From: Pseudomonadota bacterium | GTDB lineage: Bacteria; Pseudomonadota; Alphaproteobacteria; Micropepsales; Micropepsaceae | Direction of reading: 5' to 3' | Assembly (NCBI GenBank): GCA_021817355.1 | Contig: JAKAVI010000386.1 | Location: forward strand, 1 to 6,775 | DNA length: 6,775 bases | Part shown: in pieces, positions 1 to 6,661 of the stretch | Position numbering within the stretch: the first letter of the stretch is position 1 | Layout: every line of letters starts with the position of its first letter | Translations under genes and position numbers: made by a program | The notes under the pieces: generated by a model | What the model was told of the DNA's origin: nothing | Seen by the model: only the letters and a program-made list of their open reading frames with translations | Databases searched by the model: none

Positions 1-87
1 AAAAGCCAGAAGCCCCGCCTCGTGGTAGCAGCGTACGCAACCAGTTGCCGGAACACTCGTGCGCGCGCTGGTGACGCCATGCCGATA

Positions 88-1617
88 TCAATGCAACCCA
101 AGAGGGAGCAGCCCCGGCGGCAAGTCCTGATAGCAAACCGGCCGCAGATACCGATCGATTGCAAGGGTGCCTACCGACGTGCTCCGACCGTCAGAGGTGG
201 CCGGGAAGGGGCCGCCATGAACCATGGCGTGCGCCACTTCGACCCCCGTGGGCCAGCCATTGGCGAGGATGCGGCCTGCCTTGCGCTCAAGGACGGGGAG
301 CAGATCGCGGGCGAGCGCATGATCTGCCTCATCGAGTTGCAACGTGGCTGTGAGCTGACCTTCGAGCGCTTCCAGTACAGCGTGCAATTGCTGCCGACTG
401 GTGCAGCGTACAAGTACCGAAGAAGGCCCAAACACTTCCTGTGCCAGCCTCGGCGAAGCGAGGAAATCAGCGGCAGTCACCGAGAACAGAAACGCCTGGC
501 CACAATTGGGATCCTCGCTCTTCGCTCCCGCGCCGACCGCCTTGGTATGGGGATCGCTCTGCAAACGTGCGACGCCTGAGGTGTAATTGGCAAAGATGCC
601 GGGCGTCAGCATGGGTGCGGCCGTTGTCTTAGGTAGCCCCTCGGCGCTAGCACGAATGAAGCGCTCCAGGGCCGGGCTTTCCAGGGCAATGAGCAGGCCG
701 GGATTGGTGCAGAATTGACCGACCCCCATTGTCAGCGAATTGAGAAAGGCGGCGGCGAGGACTTCGGCACGCTGCTCCAGGGCGTGAGGTAACAGGATGA
801 CGGGGTTGATGCTGCTCATTTCCGCGTAGACCGGGATCGGTTCGGCACGGCGTGCGGCGATTTCCATCAGCGCCAGACCACCCTGGCGCGACCCGGTGAA
901 ACCAACTGCCTTGATATGTGGATTGGCGACGAGGGCCGCTCCCAGCGCATTGCCCGGCCCTGCGACCATGGAAAATACGCCCTCCGGAAGGGCGCAGGCT
1001 TTGATTGCCGCAATGATAGCGGTCGCAACCAGCTCGCTGGTTCCTGGATGAGCCGGATGAGCCTTGACGACGACGGGACATCCTGCTGCCAGCGCTGCGG
1101 CGGTGTCGCCGCCGGCCACTGAAAACGCGAAGGGAAAATTGCTGGCTCCGAAAACAGCTACCGGACCAAGCGGGATCTTGCGCAGCCGCAGCTCTGGCCT
1201 GGGCAGGGGCTTGCGGTCCGGCTGCGCAGGATCAATGCGCAGGCCCTGCCAGCGACCGTCCCGTAGTTCGCTCGCAAACAGTCTGAGCTGGTTTGCGGTG
1301 CGTGTGATTTCACCCGTCAGACGCGGCGCAGGCAGTGCTGTCTCGCACTGGGCTCGTGCAATCGCGACGTCTCCGAGAGCGACGATATTATCGGCAATAG
1401 CTTCCAGGAAGTGAGCTCGTTGGTCGCTGCTGGTCGCCCGATAAGTGTCAAAGACAGAGCCGGCCAGCGCACAGGCCTGTGCAACATCATTTTCACTTGA
1501 TACGCTAAAGCCCGGTTCGATTTTTTCCGCTGTCGCCGGATTGATCGCATAGAACCTATCGGCAGATTGTACCTGCCTGCTGCCGATGAAGAATGCGCCG
1601 GTGATCTGCGCTGCCAT
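88..1617 (-). CDS. Aldehyde dehydrogenase, NADP-dependent alpha-ketoglutaric semialdehyde (2,5-dioxovalerate) dehydrogenase type
   Basis: Predicted cytoplasmic enzyme of 509 residues that oxidises 2,5-dioxopentanoate to 2-oxoglutarate, the last step of non-phosphorylating pentose and hexarate breakdown. Seen in the sequence: oxyanion Asn160 in GASNFPFAFS, cofactor-binding Lys185 in VVVKAHPAHPG, the nucleotide-loop motif GFTGSRQGG (239-247), general base Glu266 in YAEMSSINP and nucleophile Cys303 in GQFCTNPG. The ASNFPFAFSVAGGD and EMSSINPV signatures are those of the KGSADH and Vibrio-type fatty aldehyde dehydrogenase branch. The start was set at 1617 because AGGAG (complement of 1624-1628) lies six bases upstream; the open frame runs 32 codons further to 1713, but that stretch does not look like protein. 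The C-terminus ends at PPGLLPLGLH, apparently about 20 residues short of what I recall for the family. It lies 158 bases downstream of the glycerate kinase gene, same strand. The exact semialdehyde substrate is inferred. Confidence 0.88.
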   Translation of the reverse strand: MAAQITGAFFIGSRQVQSADRFYAINPATAEKIEPGFSVSSENDVAQACALAGSVFDTYRATSSDQRAHFLEAIADNIVALGDVAIARAQCETALPAPRLTGEITRTANQLRLFASELRDGRWQGLRIDPAQPDRKPLPRPELRLRKIPLGPVAVFGASNFPFAFSVAGGDTAAALAAGCPVVVKAHPAHPGTSELVATAIIAAIKACALPEGVFSMVAGPGNALGAALVANPHIKAVGFTGSRQGGLALMEIAARRAEPIPVYAEMSSINPVILLPHALEQRAEVLAAAFLNSLTMGVGQFCTNPGLLIALESPALERFIRASAEGLPKTTAAPMLTPGIFANYTSGVARLQSDPHTKAVGAGAKSEDPNCGQAFLFSVTAADFLASPRLAQEVFGPSSVLVRCTSRQQLHAVLEALEGQLTATLQLDEADHALARDLLPVLERKAGRILANGWPTGVEVAHAMVHGGPFPATSDGRSTSVGTLAIDRYLRPVCYQDLPPGLLPLGLH

Positions 1618-1623
1618 GGAACA

Positions 1624-1628
1624 CTCCT
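1624..1628 (-). promoter_or_regulatory. Ribosome binding site fixing the aldehyde dehydrogenase start
   Basis: The complement of this stretch reads AGGAG, six bases before the ATG at 1617-1615. It supports the 509-residue protein over the longer frame that opens at 1713. Confidence 0.7.
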
Positions 1629-1774
1629 GACTCAAATAGACCATCCTGTCCCAGGGGGTGTGCCGCGAAGGGACGATTGGTGGCTTAGCTACTACACAGC
1701 CGGCGCGGCGCATGCAAACAAGACCTCGTGTCAGACTGATCCTAGGGTGCAGTACCCCGGGGCCGGGTATCCAC

Positions 1775-1787
1775 GTCAGTCAGTCAG
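1775..1787. repeat. Three-copy GTCA tandem repeat across the glycerate kinase stop codon
   Basis: The plus strand reads GTCAGTCAGTCAG. On the coding (minus) strand it forms the last codons Leu-Thr-Asp and the TGA stop. Gain or loss of one 4-base unit would shift the frame only at the extreme C-terminus. Confidence 0.6.
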
Positions 1788-2579
1788 CCAGTGCCGATGT
1801 TGGTCCAGTTGGAAGCACCAGTCGGCGCGTGTCGGCATCTCACGTAGGATCCAGCGGGTCAACCGCTCATAATGCGCGATGAAGCGGACCAGTTGCGTAT
1901 CAGAAAGTCCTAGTCCCGTCAGCGCATGAAGCGCCTCTTCCTGCTCCTTGCGCCACGAGAACACGACCTCAAAGTTTGGGGCCTTGAGCAGGGCCAGCGC
2001 ATCGAGCGATGCAAACAGGGCCTGGTAGGGTCCGGCCAGTTGCGTCTGGACAAAATTGCGCCATATCCCGTTTTTGTCTTCTTCGGCCTCCAGGCGGTTT
2101 ACCGGCGTTTCAAGACCGGCCCCTGACTGTGGACAGGCGCCAACGCACCAGCCCTCAAATAAGACGACGTCAACGGGGGTCTGGATGCGCGTCCACTCGC
2201 CTGTGCGGGTGTCCGCAGCCTTGTCGAAGTGTGGAAGGTCGCAGATACCGGGCTGCATAAGCTGCTTCAGGCATTCAGCCAGCATGTCGGTGTCGTGGGT
2301 TCCCGGAACCCCGCGCGTGAGCAAAAGTGGATGGATATGGCTGGAGAGTTGAAGCCGCGTCTCGCGTGGTAGATAAAAATCATCCAGCGCCACAGTCGCG
2401 GCGCGCACACCCTGTCTTGCGAGTTCCTGAATAGTTGCTTTAGCGAGGGTACTCTTGCCGGAGCCCTGCGCACCGCATAGTCCCACAATAATCGGCCGCC
2501 CCATGCCGCGCCACAAGGTACAGATTTGTGTCACGAAGCTCCGCGTCAGATCCTGCATTGATAAAGGTGGTTTGTGCAT
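1776..2579 (-). CDS. D-glycerate 3-kinase, plant type (P-loop GLYK/YggC/Tda10 family)
   Basis: Predicted soluble 267-residue kinase that phosphorylates D-glycerate with ATP to 3-phosphoglycerate, feeding glycolysis from glycolate, serine or hexarate breakdown. Seen: Walker A loop GAQGSGKST (36-44) after a beta strand, DDFYLPR (66-72), RGVPGTHD (89-96), LPHFDKA (115-121) and the Walker B-like LFEGWCVG (140-147). This order is characteristic of the plant GLYK family, related to phosphoribulokinase and uridine kinase folds; the bacterial YggC and yeast Tda10 proteins share it, and their activity is less certain. The ATG at 2579 is preceded only by a weak GGAAAAG; Met8 is an alternative start without a better site. 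The gene heads a same-strand pair with the aldehyde dehydrogenase. The reading frame ends in a CTGACTGACTGA repeat that supplies the last codons and the stop. Confidence 0.85.
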   Translation of the reverse strand: MHKPPLSMQDLTRSFVTQICTLWRGMGRPIIVGLCGAQGSGKSTLAKATIQELARQGVRAATVALDDFYLPRETRLQLSSHIHPLLLTRGVPGTHDTDMLAECLKQLMQPGICDLPHFDKAADTRTGEWTRIQTPVDVVLFEGWCVGACPQSGAGLETPVNRLEAEEDKNGIWRNFVQTQLAGPYQALFASLDALALLKAPNFEVVFSWRKEQEEALHALTGLGLSDTQLVRFIAHYERLTRWILREMPTRADWCFQLDQHRHWLTD

Positions 2580-2769
2580 CAGCTTTTCCGGTATGCGTCG
2601 GCTGCAGCGTTACAGGCGACAAAGACTGTCAGGCCCCGCTCCCAAGAGGGGGACAACGCCTTACTCCAGAGCGGCAGGCACAGCTAGGCTCCTTCTGGGG
2701 CAGGACGCGAGCGCAAATGCCTGACTCAGCCGTCGCATTAGGGGAAAATTCGCGGTCAAGGGGAACCCA

Positions 2770-2818
2770 GGCTATGTTGGTCCGGAGGCTGCCGCGGTTC
2801 CTCGCGGCTATTGGTCCG
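2770..2818. repeat. Near direct repeat flanking a small hairpin
   Basis: GGCTATGTTGGTCCG (2770-2784) recurs as GGCTATTGGTCCG (2806-2818), differing by a two-base indel. Between them lies the perfect six-base inverted repeat GCCGCG (2791-2796) and CGCGGC (2803-2808). The left arm extended by one base can instead pair with CCGCGGC at 2816-2822. No T-run follows, so it is not a standard terminator. Confidence 0.5.
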
Positions 2819-3287
2819 CGGCCGATGCTAAAGCGACGGCGCATCGCTGAGCTCCCCAACCAGTGTCGCCTGCCCCCGTGGCAGTGCAGCAGCCGCTACG
2901 GGCTTGGGAGCTGCGTGCGGCACCAGTTCCGGAGCGAGGCGCGCTACCGGTGTCGATGCGGTGCCTGTCATTGGCGCAGATCAGAGGCCTGCTTAGGCCC
3001 TGTCCAAGCCCGGGTGAGAATTTATGTGACACACGCAACCAGCCAAGATCTGCGGCTGCGACAAGGTACGTGCATCTTCTGCAACTATGCAGCCTGGAAC
3101 TCGGTGCGCCCTACACAGGACGCCGTTGGGGAACTGGCTTCCTCTGGTGAGAGGGCCCGGCGCCACGTCGGCGCTGCCGATGACCTGGACCATGTCCCAA
3201 GGCGTTGACGGGTGCCACCTGATCGCCCAAGATCGCCTGCCGCTGCCGGCCTCGCCGGTCCTTCCGCGGTGAGGTGCCTGGCAAGGC

Positions 3288-3291
3288 GAGG
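3288..3291 (+). promoter_or_regulatory. Ribosome binding site fixing the Rieske gene start
   Basis: GAGG inside AAGGCGAGGACGG lies four bases before the ATG at 3296. The protein from this ATG begins MTIQTLEQSN and reaches the conserved HPDFWHPVAWS segment after about 20 residues, a usual distance in this family. Confidence 0.6.
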
Positions 3292-3295
3292 ACGG

Positions 3296-4363
3296 ATGAC
3301 AATCCAGACGTTAGAGCAGTCCAATTCTCCAGACCTGCGTCGTGTGGGATTGCATCCCGATTTTTGGCATCCGGTCGCCTGGAGCTATGAACTTAAATCC
3401 GGTCAGCCTTTGGCTACACGTTTCGCGGGGGAGGCCATCGTTCTGTTCAGGCGGACAAACGGCCAGCTCGTTGCGCTTGAAGACCGTTGCGCGCATCGGC
3501 AGGTGCCGTTGCATCTGGGGAAGGTAGAGGGAGACAGGCTGCGCTGCGGCTATCATGGCTGGGCCTATGACCACAGCGGAAAATGTGTCGAGATTCCCTA
3601 CCTTGGGCCAGAGCGGGTGTGCAATGCGGTGCGCTCCTATCCGGTGCAAGAGCGAGACGGCCTGATCTTTGTTTTTCCAGGTACTGCAAAATTGGCCGAT
3701 GGCAGGCCCGTTCCGGTTCCAGGCAGCAAAAGCAATGCCGCCTATGCGACCCGTCGCCTGCGCCGCCGTGTGGATTGCCATTACAGCTTCATGCACGAAA
3801 ATCTGTTCGACATGAATCATCAGTTCCTGCACCGCAAACAGATGGGACTGATCAGAACCAAGTGTCTCGGACGGCGTAGCGGTGATGATTGGTGCGAGGT
3901 TGATTATACCTTCATGCGGGCGGCCGGGCGCGGCTCCATAGGCGAGGCCGCCATCAATTCCATCGGGCGGGGCGTCAGCGACGACGCACGCACCGACAAG
4001 ATGACGATCAGAACCGAATATCCATATCAACGCCTTAAATTCTGGATTGATGATGGGGATCCGGTACTGGATGTATGGCTTGCGTATGTGCCGCTCGATG
4101 CTGAACAGCGTACCAACCGTACTTTTGGCTACCTGTCTGTCAAGAAGCCATCGATTCCGCTGGTACTTTATGCATTCTGGCCTTTCCTCAGCTGGTTCAC
4201 AGAACGGATCTTTGCGGAAGACAAAGACATCGTCGAACATGAACAGCGTGCCCATGACCAGCAGGGTGGAGACTGGAACAATGAAATCTTTCCGCCCATT
4301 CTCGATCTTCGCGGCGTATTGATGCGTAATGGCGTTCAAGGCGGGCTCGCTTCTACGGCATGA
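3296..4363 (+). CDS. Rieske [2Fe-2S] non-heme iron oxygenase, alpha subunit type
   Basis: Predicted 355-residue oxygenase that would hydroxylate or demethylate a small, probably aromatic or terpenoid-like substrate using O2 and electrons from a separate reductase; the substrate cannot be read from sequence. Seen: Rieske cluster ligands Cys65, His67, Cys84 and His87 (C-x-H, 16 residues, C-x2-H, ending CGYHGWAYD), then the mononuclear iron site around ENLFDMNHQFLH (Asp172, His175, His179) and a late acidic motif FAEDKDIVEHEQ where Asp309 is the likely third ligand. The two histidines are spaced H-x3-H rather than the common H-x4-H. A hydrophobic stretch lies at about 286-301. GAGG at 3288-3291 supports the ATG at 3296 over an upstream in-frame ATG at 3212, whose extra 28 residues look non-native. 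It overlaps fdhD by ATGA. No ferredoxin or reductase is nearby. Confidence 0.88.
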   Translation: MTIQTLEQSNSPDLRRVGLHPDFWHPVAWSYELKSGQPLATRFAGEAIVLFRRTNGQLVALEDRCAHRQVPLHLGKVEGDRLRCGYHGWAYDHSGKCVEIPYLGPERVCNAVRSYPVQERDGLIFVFPGTAKLADGRPVPVPGSKSNAAYATRRLRRRVDCHYSFMHENLFDMNHQFLHRKQMGLIRTKCLGRRSGDDWCEVDYTFMRAAGRGSIGEAAINSIGRGVSDDARTDKMTIRTEYPYQRLKFWIDDGDPVLDVWLAYVPLDAEQRTNRTFGYLSVKKPSIPLVLYAFWPFLSWFTERIFAEDKDIVEHEQRAHDQQGGDWNNEIFPPILDLRGVLMRNGVQGGLASTA

Positions 4364-5163
4364 CCCGGCTACCTACTGTTGGATGGAAAAATCTGTGCGT
4401 CCATCATGGCGGCGTGACGCTGACCGAGCGTCTTATCCCGGAGGAGGTGGCAGTGGCCCTCACCTATGGGCGCTTGAGTTATGCCGTGATGATGGCAACA
4501 CCCAGTGATCTTGAAGACTTTGCTCTTGGATTTTCACTCACGGAAGGTGTGATCGAAACGCCATCCCAGCTGGCTGCGCTCGAGGTCATTTTGCAGCCGC
4601 TGGGTATAGAGCTGCGCATGGAGCTGACGAAGGTCAGTGATGTGGCCCTAATGAAGCGCCGCCGGGCGATGGCCGGGCCGGCTGGTTGCGGACTTTGTGG
4701 TATCGAAAGCCTTGTTGCTGCGACGCGTCCGCTTCGTCGTATCGAGAGTCCCGTACACGTGCCGGCGCGTCATATCTTTGCCGCCATGCAAGCTTTGCAT
4801 TCCAACCAGCCGCTCAATGCTCAAACCCGTGCCATTCATGGCGCAGGCTTTTGGTCGGTTGAGCGCGAAGAGCTCGTTTTGGTGCGTGAGGACGTGGGCC
4901 GTCACAATGCACTTGACAAGCTGGGCGGGGCCATCGCCCGGGGTGGGCTCGACGCCCGGAGCGGCATTGTGGTGATGACAAGTCGCATTTCGATCGAGAT
5001 TGTGCAAAAGACCGCGATGCTCGGCGCCGGAATTCTTGCAGCAATATCGGTGCCAACAGCCTATGCGGTAAAGGAGGCGGAAAATGCCAATCTGACCCTG
5101 GTCGCGGTAGCCAGAGACGACTCGTTTGAGGTTTTTACTCATCGCGAACGCGTTGTTGTCTGA
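4360..5163 (+). CDS. fdhD: Formate dehydrogenase accessory sulfurtransferase FdhD
   Basis: Predicted 267-residue cytoplasmic protein. In the studied E. coli family member, FdhD takes sulfur from the cysteine desulfurase IscS and passes it to the molybdenum bis-MGD cofactor, giving the terminal sulfido ligand needed by formate dehydrogenase. Seen: the sulfur-relay cysteine pair Cys110 and Cys113 in GCGLCGIES, then TRAIHGAGFW (156-165), the highly typical EDVGRHNALDKLGGA (177-191), SRISIEIVQKTAMLGAG (208-224) and PTAYAVKEAENANLTLV (232-248). Length matches the family. The ATG overlaps the Rieske stop (ATGA at 4360-4363) and has no strong ribosome site of its own, so translational coupling is likely. 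Its 3' end overlaps convergent mobA by 29 bases. No formate dehydrogenase structural gene is in the window. Confidence 0.95.
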   Translation: MTRLPTVGWKNLCVHHGGVTLTERLIPEEVAVALTYGRLSYAVMMATPSDLEDFALGFSLTEGVIETPSQLAALEVILQPLGIELRMELTKVSDVALMKRRRAMAGPAGCGLCGIESLVAATRPLRRIESPVHVPARHIFAAMQALHSNQPLNAQTRAIHGAGFWSVEREELVLVREDVGRHNALDKLGGAIARGGLDARSGIVVMTSRISIEIVQKTAMLGAGILAAISVPTAYAVKEAENANLTLVAVARDDSFEVFTHRERVVV

Positions 5164-5725
5164 ATATCGCTTCGGCAGCGGCCGCGTCCTCGCGGCTGTT
5201 GACGTTCAGGAATGCGTGTGGATCTGCGTGAACACTTATACCCTCCCCCTTGAGATCTGAGTGAACATCCGAAAGGCGGTATGGTGTTTGTGCTCGTGTC
5301 CGAAGCTGTTCGAGAGCCGAAACCGGCCATAGCGCACAAAGATAGTGACTTCGTTCATCACAGGCATAGACGCTTTGGTTCGGCTTCGCCGCCCGCGCAA
5401 GTTGCGCGACGAGGTCAAGGGGCAGAAAAGGCGTATCGCAGGGTACCGTGGCCAGAAATATTGCGCTGCGGCGCGCCGCCCAGGACAGGCAGGCGACGAT
5501 GCCTGCCAGTGGACCAATCTCATGATCGTCATCGCGTATGATGGGAAGCGTGGTCGGGGCGGCCGGCATGTCGGCGCGCAGATTGAGGACAAGTTCATCG
5601 ACCTGGGGCGCAAATCGTCTGATGACCGTGTCTACCAGGGTTGATCCGGCAAATGCGAGGAAGGCCTTCTCGCCACCCAGCCTGCTTGCCTTTCCTCCTG
5701 CGATAACCGCACCCACGATGCGCAT
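5135..5725 (-). CDS. mobA: Molybdenum cofactor guanylyltransferase MobA
   Basis: Predicted 196-residue cytoplasmic enzyme that transfers GMP from GTP to Mo-molybdopterin to form the guanine dinucleotide cofactor used by the DMSO-reductase family, including formate dehydrogenases. Seen: nucleotide-binding loop AGGKASRLGGEK (9-20, with Glu where many members have Asp before the Lys), IGPLAGI (70-76), VPCDTPFLP with probable Mg-binding Asp97 (94-102), and FLNVNSRED near the C-terminus (172-180). The start at 5725 is preferred over the open frame from 5791 because an AGGAAGG ribosome site lies directly upstream and the first beta strand MRIVGAVIAGG begins there. It is convergent with fdhD, overlapping 29 bases, and divergent from the HPt gene across an 80-base gap. 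Its role fits FdhD: both act on the same cofactor. Confidence 0.92.
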   Translation of the reverse strand: MRIVGAVIAGGKASRLGGEKAFLAFAGSTLVDTVIRRFAPQVDELVLNLRADMPAAPTTLPIIRDDDHEIGPLAGIVACLSWAARRSAIFLATVPCDTPFLPLDLVAQLARAAKPNQSVYACDERSHYLCALWPVSALEQLRTRAQTPYRLSDVHSDLKGEGISVHADPHAFLNVNSREDAAAAEAIFRQQRVRDE

Positions 5726-5805
5726 CTGCCTTCCTGTATTTAGCAAAGCCTTAATCCCGTTCAGGTCAAGATGTAGGTGATGCCAGAGCAACCCTCAAGA
5801 CGGAC

Positions 5806-6165
5806 ATGACGTGTCCTGATTTTGACCCGACGCAGCTCCATGACTATGCCGCAGTAATGCCAGTCAAGACATTGAATGGCTTGGTGGCTAGCTTCCGCAC
5901 GTCTGTATCTGAGCTGGTTTCAGATCTGACACACTCCGGGCTCGATCTCGATCGCAAGAGGCTGGCGGAGCAGGCTCATGATCTCAAAGGGGTGTCGGGG
6001 AGCTTTGGCGCAACGAGGCTGCAAAATCTGGCCGAACAGCTGGAACGATGCTGCCGTGAAGATATGCTCACCGGAGTGGCACAGATTCTTGCCGATATGC
6101 CCGAGGCGGCGTCACTTGCCTTCGCCAGTCTGCAGGCGGCGCTTGATGAGCTTGGCAGCGCCTGA
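5806..6165 (+). CDS. Stand-alone HPt (histidine phosphotransfer) domain protein
   Basis: Predicted 119-residue soluble four-helix protein that relays phosphate between response-regulator receiver domains. Seen: phospho-accepting His58 in the signature AHDLKGVSGSFGATRL (57-72), with the Lys and Gly that follow the histidine and the Gly-Ala ten residues on, followed by an amphipathic helix NLAEQLERCC. The rest is predicted helical, with no membrane segment and no kinase or receiver domain, so this is a separate HPt module and not part of a hybrid kinase. The ATG at 5806 has only a weak AAGACGG before it. No kinase or response regulator is found in the window, so its partners are unknown. It diverges from mobA and converges on the DUF5666-like gene. 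Confidence 0.85.
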   Translation: MTCPDFDPTQLHDYAAVMPVKTLNGLVASFRTSVSELVSDLTHSGLDLDRKRLAEQAHDLKGVSGSFGATRLQNLAEQLERCCREDMLTGVAQILADMPEAASLAFASLQAALDELGSA

Positions 6166-6192
6166 GCAAGGCCTATCTGGTGAGTGAAAAGA

Positions 6193-6221
6193 CAGGGAGC
6201 CAGCTCCTAAGCGGCTCCCTG
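6193..6221 (-). terminator. Hairpin terminator between convergent genes
   Basis: A perfect nine-base inverted repeat, CAGGGAGCC (6193-6201) and GGCTCCCTG (6213-6221), with an 11-base loop. On the minus strand it is followed by TGTCTTTTC, so it best serves the minus-strand gene ending at 6233, whose stop is 12 bases before it. On the plus strand there is no T-run, though it may slow transcription from the HPt gene ending at 6165. Confidence 0.7.
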
Positions 6222-6232
6222 ACGCGAGGTTG

Positions 6233-6661
6233 TCAGATTTGGGGCATAACGCCATTGTGCTCGACGATCAGCCCAGGACTGACCAGTGTGCCCTTTGGTC
6301 CGGGCGCGGCGAACAGACGTACGGCAAGACCCGGCTTCAACCAGCTCGTATTACCGAGGATCCAGTAGGTCACCGGTATGCCGGGGCGGACGATGATCGC
6401 GGTCTTGCCGATGCAGGTTCCCTTTCCTGGGGCGCTTGCATGACCCTCGCACTTTCCGTTCACCATCTTTGTACCGTGAAAGGTAAGGGCAATCGTGCCG
6501 GCTTTGCCATTGGCGGTTACGCCGCGTGTTTCAATCACGGTTGCATTCGTCATGCTCTGATGGGGCCGGCTCATCGGATATTGCCCTTCACCCATCCCTT
6601 GCAGTGCCGGTGGAAAAATGCGCATTTCCTGCGCATAAAGTTTGCCATCTGGCGCCTTCAT
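6233..6661 (-). CDS. DUF5666-like exported protein, C-terminal part, 5' end missing or broken
   Basis: The 142 residues from the only in-frame ATG resemble the C-terminal two-thirds of small periplasmic proteins of the DUF5666 type, built of repeated OB-like beta modules; no biochemical role is established to my knowledge. Seen: EMRIFPPALQGMGEGQYP, SMTNATV, a segment with two cysteines (GKCEGHASAPGKGTCIG) and the closing GLIVEHNGVMPQI. The frame upstream of this ATG still looks like the family (KARIIGDKKATVADIKKGDF over roughly 6665-6730) but has no ATG, GTG or TTG start, no signal peptide, and meets TAG at 6770-6772. The gene is therefore either disrupted near the window edge or carries a sequencing frameshift. 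A real 142-residue protein starting at 6661 is less likely because it would begin inside a domain. Confidence 0.6.
   Translation of the reverse strand: MKAPDGKLYAQEMRIFPPALQGMGEGQYPMSRPHQSMTNATVIETRGVTANGKAGTIALTFHGTKMVNGKCEGHASAPGKGTCIGKTAIIVRPGIPVTYWILGNTSWLKPGLAVRLFAAPGPKGTLVSPGLIVEHNGVMPQI

Larger units (their letters stand above)
2580..3295. other. Long spacer between divergent genes, no convincing gene
   Basis: These 716 bases separate the minus-strand glycerate kinase from the plus-strand Rieske gene. Open frames exist on both strands (the longest, on the plus strand, covers 2528-3208), but their translations are rich in Arg, Cys, Ser and Pro and contain no recognisable domain, and they overlap each other on both strands as expected by chance in GC-rich DNA. 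I found no tRNA cloverleaf, known riboswitch core, or insertion-sequence ends. It contains short dyads (2791-2808, 2986-2999, 3079-3092) and a near direct repeat. It probably carries the promoters of both flanking genes, and may be partly a decayed gene. Confidence 0.5.

Noticed and set aside
22..579. 185-residue plus-strand open frame
   Set aside because: It lies opposite the aldehyde dehydrogenase, whose motifs are intact, and its translation has no recognisable domain.
1751..1769. TACCCC-GGGTA hairpin just after the glycerate kinase stop
   Set aside because: The stem is only about five clean pairs and no T-run follows on the minus strand, so I do not call it a terminator.
2986..2999. GGCCT-GCTT-AGGCC hairpin
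   Set aside because: Short stem with no T-run and no sign of insertion-element ends around it.
3079..3092. CTGCA-ACTA-TGCAG dyad upstream of the Rieske gene
   Set aside because: A five-base arm dyad is expected by chance in this length; no second copy was seen.
2528..3208. 226-residue plus-strand open frame in the spacer
   Set aside because: It starts inside the glycerate kinase gene on the other strand, is rich in Arg and Cys, lacks a ribosome site and has no domain.
3212..3295. Upstream in-frame start for the Rieske gene
   Set aside because: The extra 28 residues are Arg/Pro/Ala-rich and unlike the family; the ATG at 3296 has a better ribosome site.
3311..4339. 342-residue minus-strand open frame opposite the Rieske gene
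   Set aside because: Long, but the plus strand has complete Rieske and iron motifs; the antisense translation shows no family signature and reflects codon bias.
5726..5805. TTGACC and TAAATA as a possible mobA promoter on the minus strand
   Set aside because: The boxes are 21 bases apart and the second matches the consensus poorly.
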